Shown here in pieces: positions 32,364 to 41,543 of a stretch of DNA of 64,000 bases (positions within the stretch are counted from its first letter, which is position 1; every line of letters begins with the position of its first letter). The DNA is taken from assembly GCF_014641615.1 (NCBI RefSeq), contig NZ_BMIB01000001.1, positions 62,769-126,768 of the forward strand, written 5' to 3'. A model generated the notes under the pieces. That model saw nothing but the letters and a program-made list of their open reading frames with translations, searched no databases and was not told where the DNA came from. Both the position numbers and the translations under genes were made by a program. This DNA comes from Filimonas zeae. GTDB taxonomy: Bacteria; Bacteroidota; Bacteroidia; Chitinophagales; Chitinophagaceae.

Positions 32364-33788
32364 ATGAATATAAAATCTGCTATGTCCGTGCTGCTTATGG
32401 CTGCTTCGGTTGCAATGGTTGGCTGTAAAAAATGGCTGGATGTAAGTCCGAAAACACAGATACGTGAATCTGTGCTGCTGAGTGATGAGCAGGGATTTAA
32501 AGATGCACTTACGGGCACTTACCTGAAAATGGGGGGCAATGCTTTGTATGGCCAGAACCTGACTATGGGCTTTCTGGATGCACTGGCGCAGCGTTATGCG
32601 GTATCTTCTTCTTCACATAGTTTTTATCAGAGCGCTTACAGGTTTAACTATGCTGATAACAGTGCTAAAAATTATATTTCTGCTATATGGGGTGGATTGT
32701 ATTCTACCATAGCCAATACGAATAATATTATTACGCAGATTGATGAGAAGAAGGGATTGTTCAGCAATAATAATTTTAACCAGATAAAGGGGGAGGCACT
32801 TGCTTTGCGTGCTTTGCTGCATTTTGATGTGCTGCGTATGTTTGGGGCCTCGCCTGCGGTGGATCTGCAACGGAAGTCTGTTCCTTATGTAACCCGTTTT
32901 GGCGTATCGGTATATCCGTTACTGCCTATTGCAGCCGTGGCAGACAGTTGCCTGAAAGATCTGGCGGAGGCTGAACAACTGCTTTCGTACGACAAGGAAG
33001 TAAGGAATGCTTTTAATCAGGACCCCTTTTTATCGTACACGCGTAATCATATGAATTACTGGTCGGTAAAAGGATTGCAGGCCCGTATATACCTGTATAA
33101 GGGTGAAAAGGCTAATGCGCTGAATGCAGCACTGGCTGTTATTAACAACAAAGGTGACCGGTTTCCGTTTGTGAGCGGCACCAGTGCAGGCGCCACTGTT
33201 AACCGCGACCGGTTGTATTATACCGAGCATTTGTTTGGATTGTACACCTATAAGCTGAAGGCTTATACGGAGGCATATACTAAAACGAATGTGGTAGGGG
33301 GCACACCCACTACTGCCACCACTGCCACCAATCTGAACAATCTGTATGAAATAAGTTCGGGGGGCAGTTCTGATATCCGTTATAATTATCTGTTTACTGC
33401 TTTTGCTTCTTCTTATGCTACTACCAGGTACTGGCAGGATGATTTAAACTTTGAGTACCTGAAGAATCTGGTGCCGGTTATCCGCTTATCGGAGATGTAT
33501 TATATAGCTGCGGAATGTGCAGGAACGCCTGAAGCTGGGGTGGGGTATCTGAACACTATCCGCTCAGCAAGAGGACTTTCTACGCTTGCTACCACTATTT
33601 CGGCTACCGCTCTTACTACTGAGATACTGAAGGAGTATAAGAAGGAGTTTTATGCGGAGGGGCAGTTGTTTTATTATTTTAAACGACTGAATGCTGCGAA
33701 GATTGATGGTAATTCACTGGCTGCGGGAGAAGCTGTGTATATGTTTCCGATGCCTGATAATGAGATAGAGTTTGCGAATCGTTTTTAA
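32364..33788 (+). CDS. SusD/RagB-like outer-membrane lipoprotein
   Basis: The 474-residue protein has a lipoprotein signal (SVLLMAASVAMVGC, Cys ~21), followed by the typical KKWLDVSPKTQI. The SusD TPR-like helical core is visible in FKDALTGTYLKMGG, IKGEALALRALLHFDVLRMFGA and LSEMYYIAAECAG, with the C-terminal EFYAEGQLFYYFKRLNA and MFPMPDNEIEFANRF. It caps the SusC barrel and binds the ligand at the cell surface. It lies 22 bp after susC. Its end overlaps by 17 bp the open frame of the next gene, whose real start is later. Confidence 0.93.
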   Translation: MNIKSAMSVLLMAASVAMVGCKKWLDVSPKTQIRESVLLSDEQGFKDALTGTYLKMGGNALYGQNLTMGFLDALAQRYAVSSSSHSFYQSAYRFNYADNSAKNYISAIWGGLYSTIANTNNIITQIDEKKGLFSNNNFNQIKGEALALRALLHFDVLRMFGASPAVDLQRKSVPYVTRFGVSVYPLLPIAAVADSCLKDLAEAEQLLSYDKEVRNAFNQDPFLSYTRNHMNYWSVKGLQARIYLYKGEKANALNAALAVINNKGDRFPFVSGTSAGATVNRDRLYYTEHLFGLYTYKLKAYTEAYTKTNVVGGTPTTATTATNLNNLYEISSGGSSDIRYNYLFTAFASSYATTRYWQDDLNFEYLKNLVPVIRLSEMYYIAAECAGTPEAGVGYLNTIRSARGLSTLATTISATALTTEILKEYKKEFYAEGQLFYYFKRLNAAKIDGNSLAAGEAVYMFPMPDNEIEFANRF

Positions 33789-33807
33789 CCCCGTTAAACT
33801 GCTTACA

Positions 33808-34557
33808 ATGAAGAGAATAACGCTTACTATATTGTTACTGCCGTTTTTGCTTTGCTGGCTGGCAGGCTGCTCTAAAAGTGAACTTACTGCTTATACACAG
33901 CAGGGCATGGTATATTTTTACCGTACTGCCTATGGTATAACGAACGACAGTACTACGCTTTCTTTTGCTATTAAGGCCGATACGTTGGTGGCCGATACTG
34001 TGTGGCTGGATGTACGTATAATGGGAGAGGCGGCGCCTAAAGACCGTGTAGTAAAACTGGAGGCATGGGCAGACTCTACCACTGCGGTGGAAGGTGTGGA
34101 TTATACGTTTCTGCCTTCTGTAATTAAAGCGGGTGCTTTTACCGCCCGTTTACCAGTTTTAATAAAGCGCAATGCGGGACAGAAGACACGGGAGTTGAGG
34201 TTGCTGGTGCGTTTGGGTACCTCTGCTGATTTTGCTCCTGGTGCTTTAGGCATGACATCCGGACAAATGCCAGGTGCCACACTGAAATATCTGATTAAGA
34301 TCAACGATTTTTTAACCAAGCCTGCTAATTGGGAATCTTTTCTGGTGTATTACTTTGGCGCTTACAGCCAGGTAAAGTATAAACTGATTATCGACGCTAC
34401 CGGCAGGGTTGAGTTTTTAACCAGTGGTGCAGATGCTGTAATTGGCCCCACGGTTGCTTTTTATGCTTTACAGGCACAGCAGTTACAGGCTGAGATGGAA
34501 GCAGTGAACGGGCCTCTGCTGGACGAAAATGGCAATGCGATTACCTTTCCTCATTAG
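33808..34557 (+). CDS. DUF4843 lipoprotein
   Basis: The ~249-residue protein has a lipoprotein signal (MKRITLTILLLPFLLCWLAG followed by C). The body matches the DUF4843 type common directly after SusD: GMVYFYRTAYGITNDSTTLS near the start, and ADSTTAVEGVDYTFLPSVIK with RELRLLVRLGTSADFAPG. DUF4843 is a surface lipoprotein of unknown ligand, probably an accessory of the SusCD complex. ATG 33808 is used because the upstream in-frame ATG (33772) lies inside susD and would bury the signal peptide. Confidence 0.85.
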   Translation: MKRITLTILLLPFLLCWLAGCSKSELTAYTQQGMVYFYRTAYGITNDSTTLSFAIKADTLVADTVWLDVRIMGEAAPKDRVVKLEAWADSTTAVEGVDYTFLPSVIKAGAFTARLPVLIKRNAGQKTRELRLLVRLGTSADFAPGALGMTSGQMPGATLKYLIKINDFLTKPANWESFLVYYFGAYSQVKYKLIIDATGRVEFLTSGADAVIGPTVAFYALQAQQLQAEMEAVNGPLLDENGNAITFPH

Positions 34558-34577
34558 ATGATGCATAAACTTTATTT

Positions 34578-36026
34578 ATGAAATTGTTATTTAAATATAT
34601 ACCGGTGCTTGTGCTGGTGGTGCTGGCTGCGCAGGGATGTTATAAGGATGAAGGAAATTACACTTATGCTGAAGCCAAAACTGTAAAAATTGCGGCAAGC
34701 ATACCTGATACGGTGAATATTCTTTTACAGGATACTTTGAAAGTGGTAACGCAGCTTACTGCACTGAACACGGATACTTCTGCCTTTACTTATGAGTGGA
34801 TTTTATATGAATCGGTTACGCCTTTAACACGCTATTATCTGGGTACGGATCATAATCTTACTTCAAAGATTGTGAATGCACCAGGCCGGTATACGCTGGA
34901 TTACTTTATTACCGATGGTAAAACGGGTATTGCGTACCGGAAGTCTTTTGTAATAAATATTACCAGCGTTTTAAACGAAGGATGGATTGTGGTGGAAGAA
35001 GCCAGCGGTGCCTGCGATATGGCTATTATTTTGCCTTCGGGGCAGGTATACCATACTGTTTATTCCGGCGCTAATAATGGAATTAAACTGCCTGCGGGTA
35101 CGCAACGTGTTGCTGTGGTGCGCGACCGTGTTGGGGCTCAGAAGATTTATGTAATGTCTCCTAACCAGGGTGAGCAGTTGTACTATGCGAATTTTCAGAA
35201 GCTGAACAGCTTTAGCAGCTGGTTTTATGCCACGCCCGCAGTAGTTAAGCCACAGGAATATTTTATTATGGGCGGCAGCAGCGAGCGGTTGCTGAATAAC
35301 GGGCAGCTGTATTCTTTTTCTACCAATGGGCCGGGTGTGCCTAAGTTTGGTTTGCCACCAGTGGGTACACATGATATTGCCCCTTACGAAATGTATAGCG
35401 TAAGACAGGGCTGTGTATGGTATGATAATCTGGGGCAACGTTTTTACAAGCAGGATGAAAGCTATTATGATTTTAATGATTTTCCTGCTCCGGGCTCTGC
35501 TGCGGTGTTTAATCCGAATAAGATTGGCAAAAAGCTGCTTTTTACGGGTGCCACCAGTGGTAGTGACGTGTATAACTGTTTGTTTAAAAATAATGAAGAT
35601 GATTCTTTGTATATCTACAAACTGGAGCTTACAAAAACAGATGTTGGTACGGCTATAGATGCACTGGGCATTCAGCCGGAGCTGGCTAATGCGGGCAGTT
35701 ATGTTATGTCGCGCAAGCTGAATTTTCTGTATTACACTTATGGTAACAAGGTATATCTGCTGGATATACCGGCGCATACCAGCCGTGTTATTTACACGTT
35801 TGCACCTGGTACCGAAATACGGGCTATGAAGCTGTATTACAACAGTAAGCTTACTGCTGACCCTGATAACTATAACCTGATAGCTATTGCTACCAACGAG
35901 GGTGGCGCGGGTAAGGTATATCAGTTTCCGCTGGCCGCTACCGGTGCTTTTGCGGGAGATACTTACCGGAATGTTTACACGGGTTTTGGATTGATTCATG
36001 AGATTACATTTAAGAGAGCGCCTTAG
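34578..36026 (+). CDS. PKD-like family lipoprotein
   Basis: The 482-residue protein has a lipoprotein signal (VLVLVVLAAQG then C, ~21), followed by an Ig/PKD-like domain (~30-130, IPDTVNILLQDTLKVVTQL, FTYEWILYE, GRYTLDYFITDGKTGIAYR). A propeller-like body (~140-480) starts with GWIVVEEASGACDMAIILPS. This layout is that of the PKD-like lipoproteins that follow DUF4843 in many Bacteroidota SusCD loci. It is probably surface-exposed and helps in ligand capture; no catalytic residues are evident. It lies 20 bp after the DUF4843 gene. Confidence 0.82.
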   Translation: MKLLFKYIPVLVLVVLAAQGCYKDEGNYTYAEAKTVKIAASIPDTVNILLQDTLKVVTQLTALNTDTSAFTYEWILYESVTPLTRYYLGTDHNLTSKIVNAPGRYTLDYFITDGKTGIAYRKSFVINITSVLNEGWIVVEEASGACDMAIILPSGQVYHTVYSGANNGIKLPAGTQRVAVVRDRVGAQKIYVMSPNQGEQLYYANFQKLNSFSSWFYATPAVVKPQEYFIMGGSSERLLNNGQLYSFSTNGPGVPKFGLPPVGTHDIAPYEMYSVRQGCVWYDNLGQRFYKQDESYYDFNDFPAPGSAAVFNPNKIGKKLLFTGATSGSDVYNCLFKNNEDDSLYIYKLELTKTDVGTAIDALGIQPELANAGSYVMSRKLNFLYYTYGNKVYLLDIPAHTSRVIYTFAPGTEIRAMKLYYNSKLTADPDNYNLIAIATNEGGAGKVYQFPLAATGAFAGDTYRNVYTGFGLIHEITFKRAP

Positions 36027-36063
36027 TACAGGCGCTTCTTTTTCAACCAACTAATAACAAATT

Positions 36064-37458
36064 ATGAAAAAGGGATTATGGTTAACGGCGCTGGCTGTAA
36101 CAGCGGCCGGGTTATCGCTTTGCGCCCAGACAGTGCCTGCTATTATCTGCGGCCGTGCAGCAGAGAGTAGTGCAGAAGGGTTGCAGCTGATGGAAACGGT
36201 AAATGGTAAGATGGTGGCTTATGCTACTACGCGGTTTGACAGCGAAAAACGTTTTGCGTTTGCACTGCCGCAGCCTAAAGAGGGTTTTTATTACCTGGTG
36301 GCTATGAGTAAGGGAAAGGCCGGACGTGATTTTATACGCGTTTATCTGAAGCCGGGTGAGCAAATTGAATTGAATATTACTGATAAAAAGTACCATGCTG
36401 CGCTGGTGAAGGGAGGTGCTGAAAATAAAGCCCTTTACCAATGGCAGGAGATTGCTTATACACTGGAAGGTGGTTTTCGCTTCTGGGGCGATACGGTTAC
36501 TTATCATTCCTATTTTCCGGCACTGGAGGCTGCGTTGCCTAAAGCGGAGGCATTTAAGAAAAGTTTGCATACCGGTAATAACCGTTTTGATGCTTTGCTG
36601 AAGATGGCAGTAGATGCTGATATTGAGTTTGCCAGTTTTAGTTTACTGTATACACCCCGGCCTGTTCATGCACCCAAAGATTATCCTATGCCTGCTTATT
36701 ATAACACCGTAACCAAAGATGGCCGTTATACCAGCAGTGATGTATTGCAGCTGGGCAATGGTATTGAGTTACTGAGCAGGTATGTAACCGCTTACAGTAT
36801 GAAGGCGTTTTATAACGAAGGCAGTAAGCCGGAACGTGCGGAGTTGCTGGCAAAGCAGATAGCGCTACTAGGTAACGATACCGTAAAGGGGGCTTACCTG
36901 GCTGCTACTTTTGACAGGTATAAAACCTATGAGGACTTGCAAACCAGTATGAAGCCTTATCAGCAATACCTGCAATTGCCGGCATTTCAGCAGGCTTATT
37001 TTGAAGCTTTGAAAGCGGTAAGCACTTTTAAAGCAGGTACTGTGGGATATAATTTTTCTTACCCGGATATGAGTGGTAAAAAAGTATCGCTGAAAGATAT
37101 GGCTGGTAAGGTGGTGCTGGTGGATATGTGGGCTACCTGGTGCGGCCCCTGTAAGGCAGAGATACCGCATTTGCAGAAACTGGAAGGAGAGATGCATGGC
37201 AAGGACGTGGTTTTTGTAAGCATATCGGTTGATGAGGCAAAAGATAAAGAGAAGTGGAAGCGTTTTGTGGAAGAGAAAAAGCTGGGCGGCGTTCAGTTGT
37301 TTGCGGCTGGCTGGAGTGATATGGCAAAGTTTTATGGCGTAAACGGCATTCCGCGTTTTATGGTGTTTGACAAAAAGGGCAATATTGTATCGGTTGATGC
37401 GCCGCGGCCCTCCACGCCGGAGCTGAAGCAAATGCTGGAAAAGGCATTGCTGAACTAA
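36064..37458 (+). CDS. TlpA-type thiol-disulfide oxidoreductase (DUF4369-like N-terminus)
   Basis: The 464-residue protein has a signal peptide (~1-20, TAAGLSLCAQ), an N-terminal beta-rich domain like DUF4369 (~22-125), a helical middle, and a C-terminal thioredoxin fold (~325-464). The active site is C360-G-P-C363 in MWATWCGPCKAEIPHL, and the cis-Pro loop is GVNGIPRFMVFDKKG. It reduces or exchanges disulfides in the periplasm. It closes the SusCD operon (38 bp gap), which suggests that the imported ligand or one of the surface proteins contains disulfides or thiols. A terminator follows at 37496. Confidence 0.88.
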   Translation: MKKGLWLTALAVTAAGLSLCAQTVPAIICGRAAESSAEGLQLMETVNGKMVAYATTRFDSEKRFAFALPQPKEGFYYLVAMSKGKAGRDFIRVYLKPGEQIELNITDKKYHAALVKGGAENKALYQWQEIAYTLEGGFRFWGDTVTYHSYFPALEAALPKAEAFKKSLHTGNNRFDALLKMAVDADIEFASFSLLYTPRPVHAPKDYPMPAYYNTVTKDGRYTSSDVLQLGNGIELLSRYVTAYSMKAFYNEGSKPERAELLAKQIALLGNDTVKGAYLAATFDRYKTYEDLQTSMKPYQQYLQLPAFQQAYFEALKAVSTFKAGTVGYNFSYPDMSGKKVSLKDMAGKVVLVDMWATWCGPCKAEIPHLQKLEGEMHGKDVVFVSISVDEAKDKEKWKRFVEEKKLGGVQLFAAGWSDMAKFYGVNGIPRFMVFDKKGNIVSVDAPRPSTPELKQMLEKALLN

Positions 37459-37495
37459 TTATTTTGCAAATACCCCCTGGATATTACAACCTGAG

Positions 37496-37531
37496 CAGCG
37501 GTACTCTGATAAAGAGGCCGCTGTTTGTTTT
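37496..37531 (+). terminator. Terminator of the SusCD operon
   Basis: A stem CAGCGG/CCGCTG (37496-37501 with 37518-37523) is extended by CTCT/AGAG and followed by TTTGTTTT. Confidence 0.7.
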
Positions 37532-37575
37532 AATACGGGCATGAAATGCTATAGCTTTGGCGCAAATACAGGTGT

Positions 37576-38316
37576 ATGCTTACCGGAATGATTTTGCTGA
37601 AGGGGCGTGCTGCTATGAATGCAGACCGTTTTGCCAAAGACTTTGCTCAGTATTCTGATGCGGATATGGAGGAACTGGTAAAGGATGGCAGTACGCTGCT
37701 GCTGAATATAGAAGGCGCTGCCGTGGCCATTTCTACTGTAACGCAGCCTATAGCACCAGGTGATATACAGACGGCTGCCAAAAGGGCGTACGAGTGGCCT
37801 GCTGTACTGAACGATGTTAAAGGCCATCAGAGCCATCTGGTAGTGGCGGTTTCTGAAAACAAAACGGATGATGTGCTGAAGCACTTTGTAATTCTTACAG
37901 ATGTGCTTTGTGCTTTACTGCGTACTACGGAAGCGGTGGGCGTTTATATGCCGAGCCAGCAGTTGCTGATTGCAAAAGAGGTATATCTGGATGAAGCTGA
38001 GGATATGGATGAGGATTACTTTCCGCTGAACCTGTGGATGTATTTTGCTGTGCAGGCCGGGGATAAAGGTGTTTCGGGCTATACAAACGGACTGAAAGAT
38101 TTTGGCAAAGCTGAACTGGAGATTGTTGATTCGGTTGCGGACGGGCAGGATGTGAGAGCATTTCTGTTTAATATGGCGCATTACATTATAGAGAATGATG
38201 TGGTGTTTGAAGATGGTGATACCTGTGGGGTTACGGAAGAGGAGGATGTGGTGGTAAAATGCTCGCCCGGGGTTAAAGTGAAGGGTACTACCTGCAAGCT
38301 GCTTTACCGGCAGTAA
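37576..38316 (+). CDS. DUF4261 protein
   Basis: The 246-residue soluble protein has the DUF4261 layout: GSTLLLNIEGAAVAISTVTQ, PIAPGDIQTAAKRAYEWP, HQSHLVVAVSE in the N half, and AVGVYMPSQQLLIAKEVYLD with LNLWMYFAVQAG in the C half. The function is not known; related proteins occur near toxin-immunity (SUKH-like) genes. There is no signal peptide. ATG 37576 or the ATG at 37588 (MILLKG) may be the start. Confidence 0.75.
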   Translation: MLTGMILLKGRAAMNADRFAKDFAQYSDADMEELVKDGSTLLLNIEGAAVAISTVTQPIAPGDIQTAAKRAYEWPAVLNDVKGHQSHLVVAVSENKTDDVLKHFVILTDVLCALLRTTEAVGVYMPSQQLLIAKEVYLDEAEDMDEDYFPLNLWMYFAVQAGDKGVSGYTNGLKDFGKAELEIVDSVADGQDVRAFLFNMAHYIIENDVVFEDGDTCGVTEEEDVVVKCSPGVKVKGTTCKLLYRQ

Positions 38317-38411
38317 GTAAAGCAGGGGTATGGAACCAGGCTGGTGTGTTTGTTAAATGTGTATGGTTATTAAGGTGGGTGTTTTATCTTTAATTTCTTA
38401 ACAATATTCCT

Positions 38412-38909
38412 ATGTTACAAAGGGTTTTTCTGGCGGTGTTTCTGAGTGTTGCCGGTATAGTATGTGCCAATGCACAGGATAAGCCACAAATATATAATAT
38501 ACAGGCAGATGCTGCAGCTGATATTGCTGCGGCGGTAAAAAAGGCAAAGGCGGAGAATAAGCATGTGTTTTTACAGATTGGTGGCAACTGGTGTGGTTGG
38601 TGCCTGCGTTTTAATAAGCTGGTAACGGAGAATGATACGTTGCGTACCGCCATGGAAAGCAATTACATAGTGGTGCATGTAAACTACAGTAAGGAAAATA
38701 AGAATGAAAAAGTGCTGGCAGGGCTGGGATATCCGCAACGTTTTGGATTTCCGGTGTTTGTAGTGCTGGATGGTAATGGTAGCAGGCTGCATACCCAAAA
38801 CAGCAGTTACCTGGAAGAAGGCAACGGGCACAGTGTTACGAAGGTTCTGGGCTTTTTGAACGACTGGACGCCGAAAGCTATTGCGCCAGCGTCTTATCCT
38901 TCCCGGTAA
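38412..38909 (+). CDS. Periplasmic thioredoxin-fold protein (CGWC)
   Basis: The 165-residue protein has a signal peptide (~1-22, AGIVCANAQ) and a thioredoxin fold. The active site C61-G-W-C64 lies in IGGNWCGWCLRFNKL, followed by YIVVHVNYSKENKN and the cis-Pro segment FGFPVFVVLDGNG. The pattern is that of the DsbD-gamma/thioredoxin_7 group. It probably reduces periplasmic disulfides or acts in a thiol relay. A near-consensus -7 element (TATCTTTA) lies ~30 bp upstream of the ATG. Confidence 0.85.
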   Translation: MLQRVFLAVFLSVAGIVCANAQDKPQIYNIQADAAADIAAAVKKAKAENKHVFLQIGGNWCGWCLRFNKLVTENDTLRTAMESNYIVVHVNYSKENKNEKVLAGLGYPQRFGFPVFVVLDGNGSRLHTQNSSYLEEGNGHSVTKVLGFLNDWTPKAIAPASYPSR

Positions 38910-38945
38910 GTACCCAATTTGTGTGTAGGTGTTGTGTGGGTGAGG

Positions 38946-38975
38946 CCCTATTGTTACAGGAAAAGGACAATAGGG
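38946..38975. repeat. 9-bp inverted repeat after the thioredoxin gene
   Basis: CCCTATTGT (38946-38954) and ACAATAGGG (38967-38975) are perfectly complementary with a 12-nt loop. No T run follows on either strand, so it is not a standard terminator; it may be an RNA structure or operator. Confidence 0.5.
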
Positions 38976-39058
38976 GAAACGATGGGATATGTGCAAGGGT
39001 GTTTGTTTTTCAGCCATGCTATGGAATGGTTTTTTAGGGTGTGCTGTAAACGAACATT

Positions 39059-39637
39059 ATGAAAACGCCCACGTTTAATAAAAAGCATTTAACAGAGTAT
39101 CTGTTTTTTGGCGCTATGGCTGCCTTGTTGTATCTGATACCTTTATTCTTTTATCTGACAAATAACCGGTATGAGAACAGTTACTACCTGTATATTGGTA
39201 ATGCACTGTTTTTTCTGGTAATCTTTTATTATAACATGCGGTTGCTGTACCGCCCGTACGATAAAAGCCGTGCGGTATCTATGCTTATGTCGGGCCACCT
39301 GGCTACAATATGTGGTGTTATTATTTCTGTGCTGGTTGCCACTTTACTTATGGTAGCTTTTCAGCCCGGTTTGTTTACTGCAAAGTCGTCAGATGCTATT
39401 CTGAATAATGCACCCGCTAATGCTGAAGTAATAAGGCCTTCGGGCTGGTTGTTTATGATTTACGTAAACGCCGTTATCTGCAATTTTGGTGCAGGGGCAT
39501 TGATTTCTATTATGGTATCGTACGCAGGCAAGCGTAACCAAACCAAAGATAAGCCTGCCCACGTGGATACACATCTTCCTGTTAATCACGGTAATGAGGG
39601 AGGAGCAGGAAGACACCCACATCATCGTCATGCATAA
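39059..39637 (+). CDS. Hypothetical four-helix membrane protein
   Basis: The 192-residue protein has four likely membrane segments (~16-36, ~43-62, ~80-104, ~128-152) and a His-rich cytoplasmic tail ending RHPHHRHA. I do not recognise the family. The helix arrangement is like small uncharacterised Bacteroidota membrane proteins of about this length. It is followed 10 bp later by the DUF2383-like gene, so the two could be cotranscribed. Confidence 0.65.
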   Translation: MKTPTFNKKHLTEYLFFGAMAALLYLIPLFFYLTNNRYENSYYLYIGNALFFLVIFYYNMRLLYRPYDKSRAVSMLMSGHLATICGVIISVLVATLLMVAFQPGLFTAKSSDAILNNAPANAEVIRPSGWLFMIYVNAVICNFGAGALISIMVSYAGKRNQTKDKPAHVDTHLPVNHGNEGGAGRHPHHRHA

Positions 39638-39647
39638 AATTCAGCCT

Positions 39648-40097
39648 ATGAGTAACGCATCCATACCATTGTTTTTGTTACGCGACCTGGCCATTATTAA
39701 TGGTGAACGGGTGGTGAAGTACCAGCAGATTAAGCGCACCGGTGAAAAACTGGAACTGGATATGGCTGGGATATTATCGGATATGATACAACAAAGTGTT
39801 GTATATCAGCAGGAGTTAACAGACAAGATCAGTCAGCTGGATGGCATTTCTATGCATGCCAAAAAGCCCGGTGAGGTATATCATTTGTGGGAAGAGGAGC
39901 AGGTTATGCCGGAAGGAAGAGGCAGACTTCAGTTTCTTACTTTTTGCGAGAAAGAGGAACAGGCCTTGCAGCGGGCTTACCGTACTGTGCTGGAGCATGT
40001 GCAGGCGCATGAAGATATTCAGTTTCTGCTGGAACGGCATGAAAGCGATATTGATTACGAGCTGGATCATCTGGCCAGATACCGTAATGCGCTTTAG
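39648..40097 (+). CDS. DUF2383/PA2169-like four-helix protein
   Basis: The ~149-residue protein is mostly helical and follows the DUF2383 (ferritin-like) pattern: FLLRDLAIINGERVVKYQQI at the start, a middle helix VVYQQELTDKISQLDG, the His/Trp segment VYHLWEEEQVMPEG, the signature FCEKEEQALQRAYRTVLEHV and a final helix with HESDIDYELDHL. Its function is unknown; stress-linked genes are common relatives. ATG 39648 (MSNASIP) is used; upstream ATGs overlap the previous gene. Confidence 0.65.
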   Translation: MSNASIPLFLLRDLAIINGERVVKYQQIKRTGEKLELDMAGILSDMIQQSVVYQQELTDKISQLDGISMHAKKPGEVYHLWEEEQVMPEGRGRLQFLTFCEKEEQALQRAYRTVLEHVQAHEDIQFLLERHESDIDYELDHLARYRNAL

Positions 40098-40100
40098 TTA

Positions 40101-40610
40101 TCAGGTAAACAAATCCAATATCCCGGCTATGTGCTTTTTTAACAGCGCAAAGCCGGGTGGTTTTATGCAAAAATGTGCGGCACCAAAGGCCAGTGCCTTT
40201 TGTTTATCAGCAGGGTTTTGCGAGGTGGTAAAAATTACTACAGGTACAGATTGAAAACGGGCATTTGCTTTCAGCGTTTTTAAACAGTCCATGCCATTCA
40301 TACAAGGCATGTTTATGTCCATAATAATCAGATCGGGCAGTTGTGCGGACCGGGTAAGGTTGCTGATGGCTTCCATTCCATTGGCGGCGGTGCTTAGTTT
40401 AATTTGTATGTGCAGCTCTTCTATGGCTTCGCGGAAAAACAGCTGATCATCTTCATCATCCTCTATCAGCAATACCTTTTTTACTGCCGTGCTGCGGTAG
40501 GGCTGCTCTGTAAGGCTTGCGGCAGCAGGCCTGGCAGCTGCTTTTTCTTTTTCCGGAAACAGGGGAATTCCTCTGGCCGGAAGCGGGCGGTATAATGAGG
40601 GGCCGATCAT
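40101..40610 (-). CDS. Response regulator with receiver domain only
   Basis: The 169-residue protein has a ~43-residue N-terminal extension and one receiver domain. The acidic pair is in LLIEDDEDDQLF, the phosphorylated Asp is D98 (LIIMDINMPCMNG), the Thr is in VVIFTTSQNP and the Lys in HFCIKPPGF. There is no output domain, so it probably acts by protein contact, as in the CheY/Rcp group. No kinase is adjacent. It is convergent with the DUF2383-like gene and divergent from the lipoprotein at 40767. Confidence 0.88.
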   Translation of the reverse strand: MIGPSLYRPLPARGIPLFPEKEKAAARPAAASLTEQPYRSTAVKKVLLIEDDEDDQLFFREAIEELHIQIKLSTAANGMEAISNLTRSAQLPDLIIMDINMPCMNGMDCLKTLKANARFQSVPVVIFTTSQNPADKQKALAFGAAHFCIKPPGFALLKKHIAGILDLFT

Positions 40611-40766
40611 AGTAGTTTTTTCTCTCGGTGAAACATAAATAGTAACTCACTGTCAAAATTGAGGTTATTCAGCGGAACAGACATTATACAATTGGCGCAA
40701 TAACTTGTACGATTTACAGAGCCTGTGCTGCCGGTATGCATGTTTCTTATATATCTTTGGCCACAT

Positions 40767-41543
40767 ATGAATAAACATGCCCTATTAGCATGGCCGGTTT
40801 TACTAGCACTGGCCTGCAACAATGTTCCGGCTGAGGAAAAGCCCGCTGACACTACCGCTACTATTGCCGCAACGGCTGTTACACCTGTACCGCCTGTTAC
40901 TACAGGTGCCAGCAATGCCCTTGCGGATACTTTTACAATGGGAGAACGTACTTATTATGTAGTACCTATGGAGCAATCTCCTTTCCCCACTGAACCTGAG
41001 CAGGATGTTACAGAAATGGATGTTGCTGAAAAGGCTGCTCTGGCCAGGACTACCGGTGTAAAGCGTATAGGGGATACCCTGTTGCTGCCGGTTGATAAAG
41101 GTGAGCCTGTTGCAATGGTGAATAACAATTCTGACGGCGACGATTATGCGCACTATTATTATGATAGCTATTTACCTGAGATTAACTGTTACTGCCTGAT
41201 AGGCACTTATTACGAAGCGGGTGACTATGTGTTGCTTAACCGCAGTACCGGGGCTAATATTCATGTATGGGGCAAACCTGTAATAAGCCCGGATAAAAAA
41301 ATGCTGATCTGCCCTTCTTACGATCTGGAGGCAGGTTTTATTCCTAACGGATTTCAGGTGTTTACCAATGATAACGGTGCGCTGGAAAATACCGGAGATG
41401 TATCGCTTACCAAATGGGGGCCCGGCCGTGTGAAGTGGCTGGATAACAATACTATTGCAGTGGAACAATTGTACCCGACTTTAGATGGTAATGGAGATGC
41501 CACGAAGGCTGAGGTTTCGGCCGGGAAAATTACGCTCCGCTAA
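40767..41543 (+). CDS. Putative lipoprotein
   Basis: With ATG 40767 the ~258-residue protein has a lipobox signal (HALLAWPVLLALAC, Cys ~17), a low-complexity Thr/Pro/Val linker (~20-55), and a globular part of ~200 residues with no family I recognise. The latter has beta-type segments (EINCYCLIGTYYEAGDYVL, ANIHVWGKPVISPDKKMLI, NTIAVEQLYPTLDGNGDA) suggesting a beta-propeller- or sandwich-like fold. The upstream in-frame ATG at 40725 is less likely because it puts the lipobox too deep. Its stop overlaps the end of the convergent gene by 4 bp. Confidence 0.7.
   Translation: MNKHALLAWPVLLALACNNVPAEEKPADTTATIAATAVTPVPPVTTGASNALADTFTMGERTYYVVPMEQSPFPTEPEQDVTEMDVAEKAALARTTGVKRIGDTLLLPVDKGEPVAMVNNNSDGDDYAHYYYDSYLPEINCYCLIGTYYEAGDYVLLNRSTGANIHVWGKPVISPDKKMLICPSYDLEAGFIPNGFQVFTNDNGALENTGDVSLTKWGPGRVKWLDNNTIAVEQLYPTLDGNGDATKAEVSAGKITLR

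Noticed and set aside
34971..36050. Long open frame opposite the PKD-like lipoprotein (359 codons)
   Set aside because: The plus-strand gene has a signal peptide, family motifs and operon context; the opposite frame has none.
37576..38316. DUF4261 gene as an immunity gene in a toxin system with the SUKH gene
   Set aside because: The two genes are 16 kb apart and neither has a recognisable toxin beside it.
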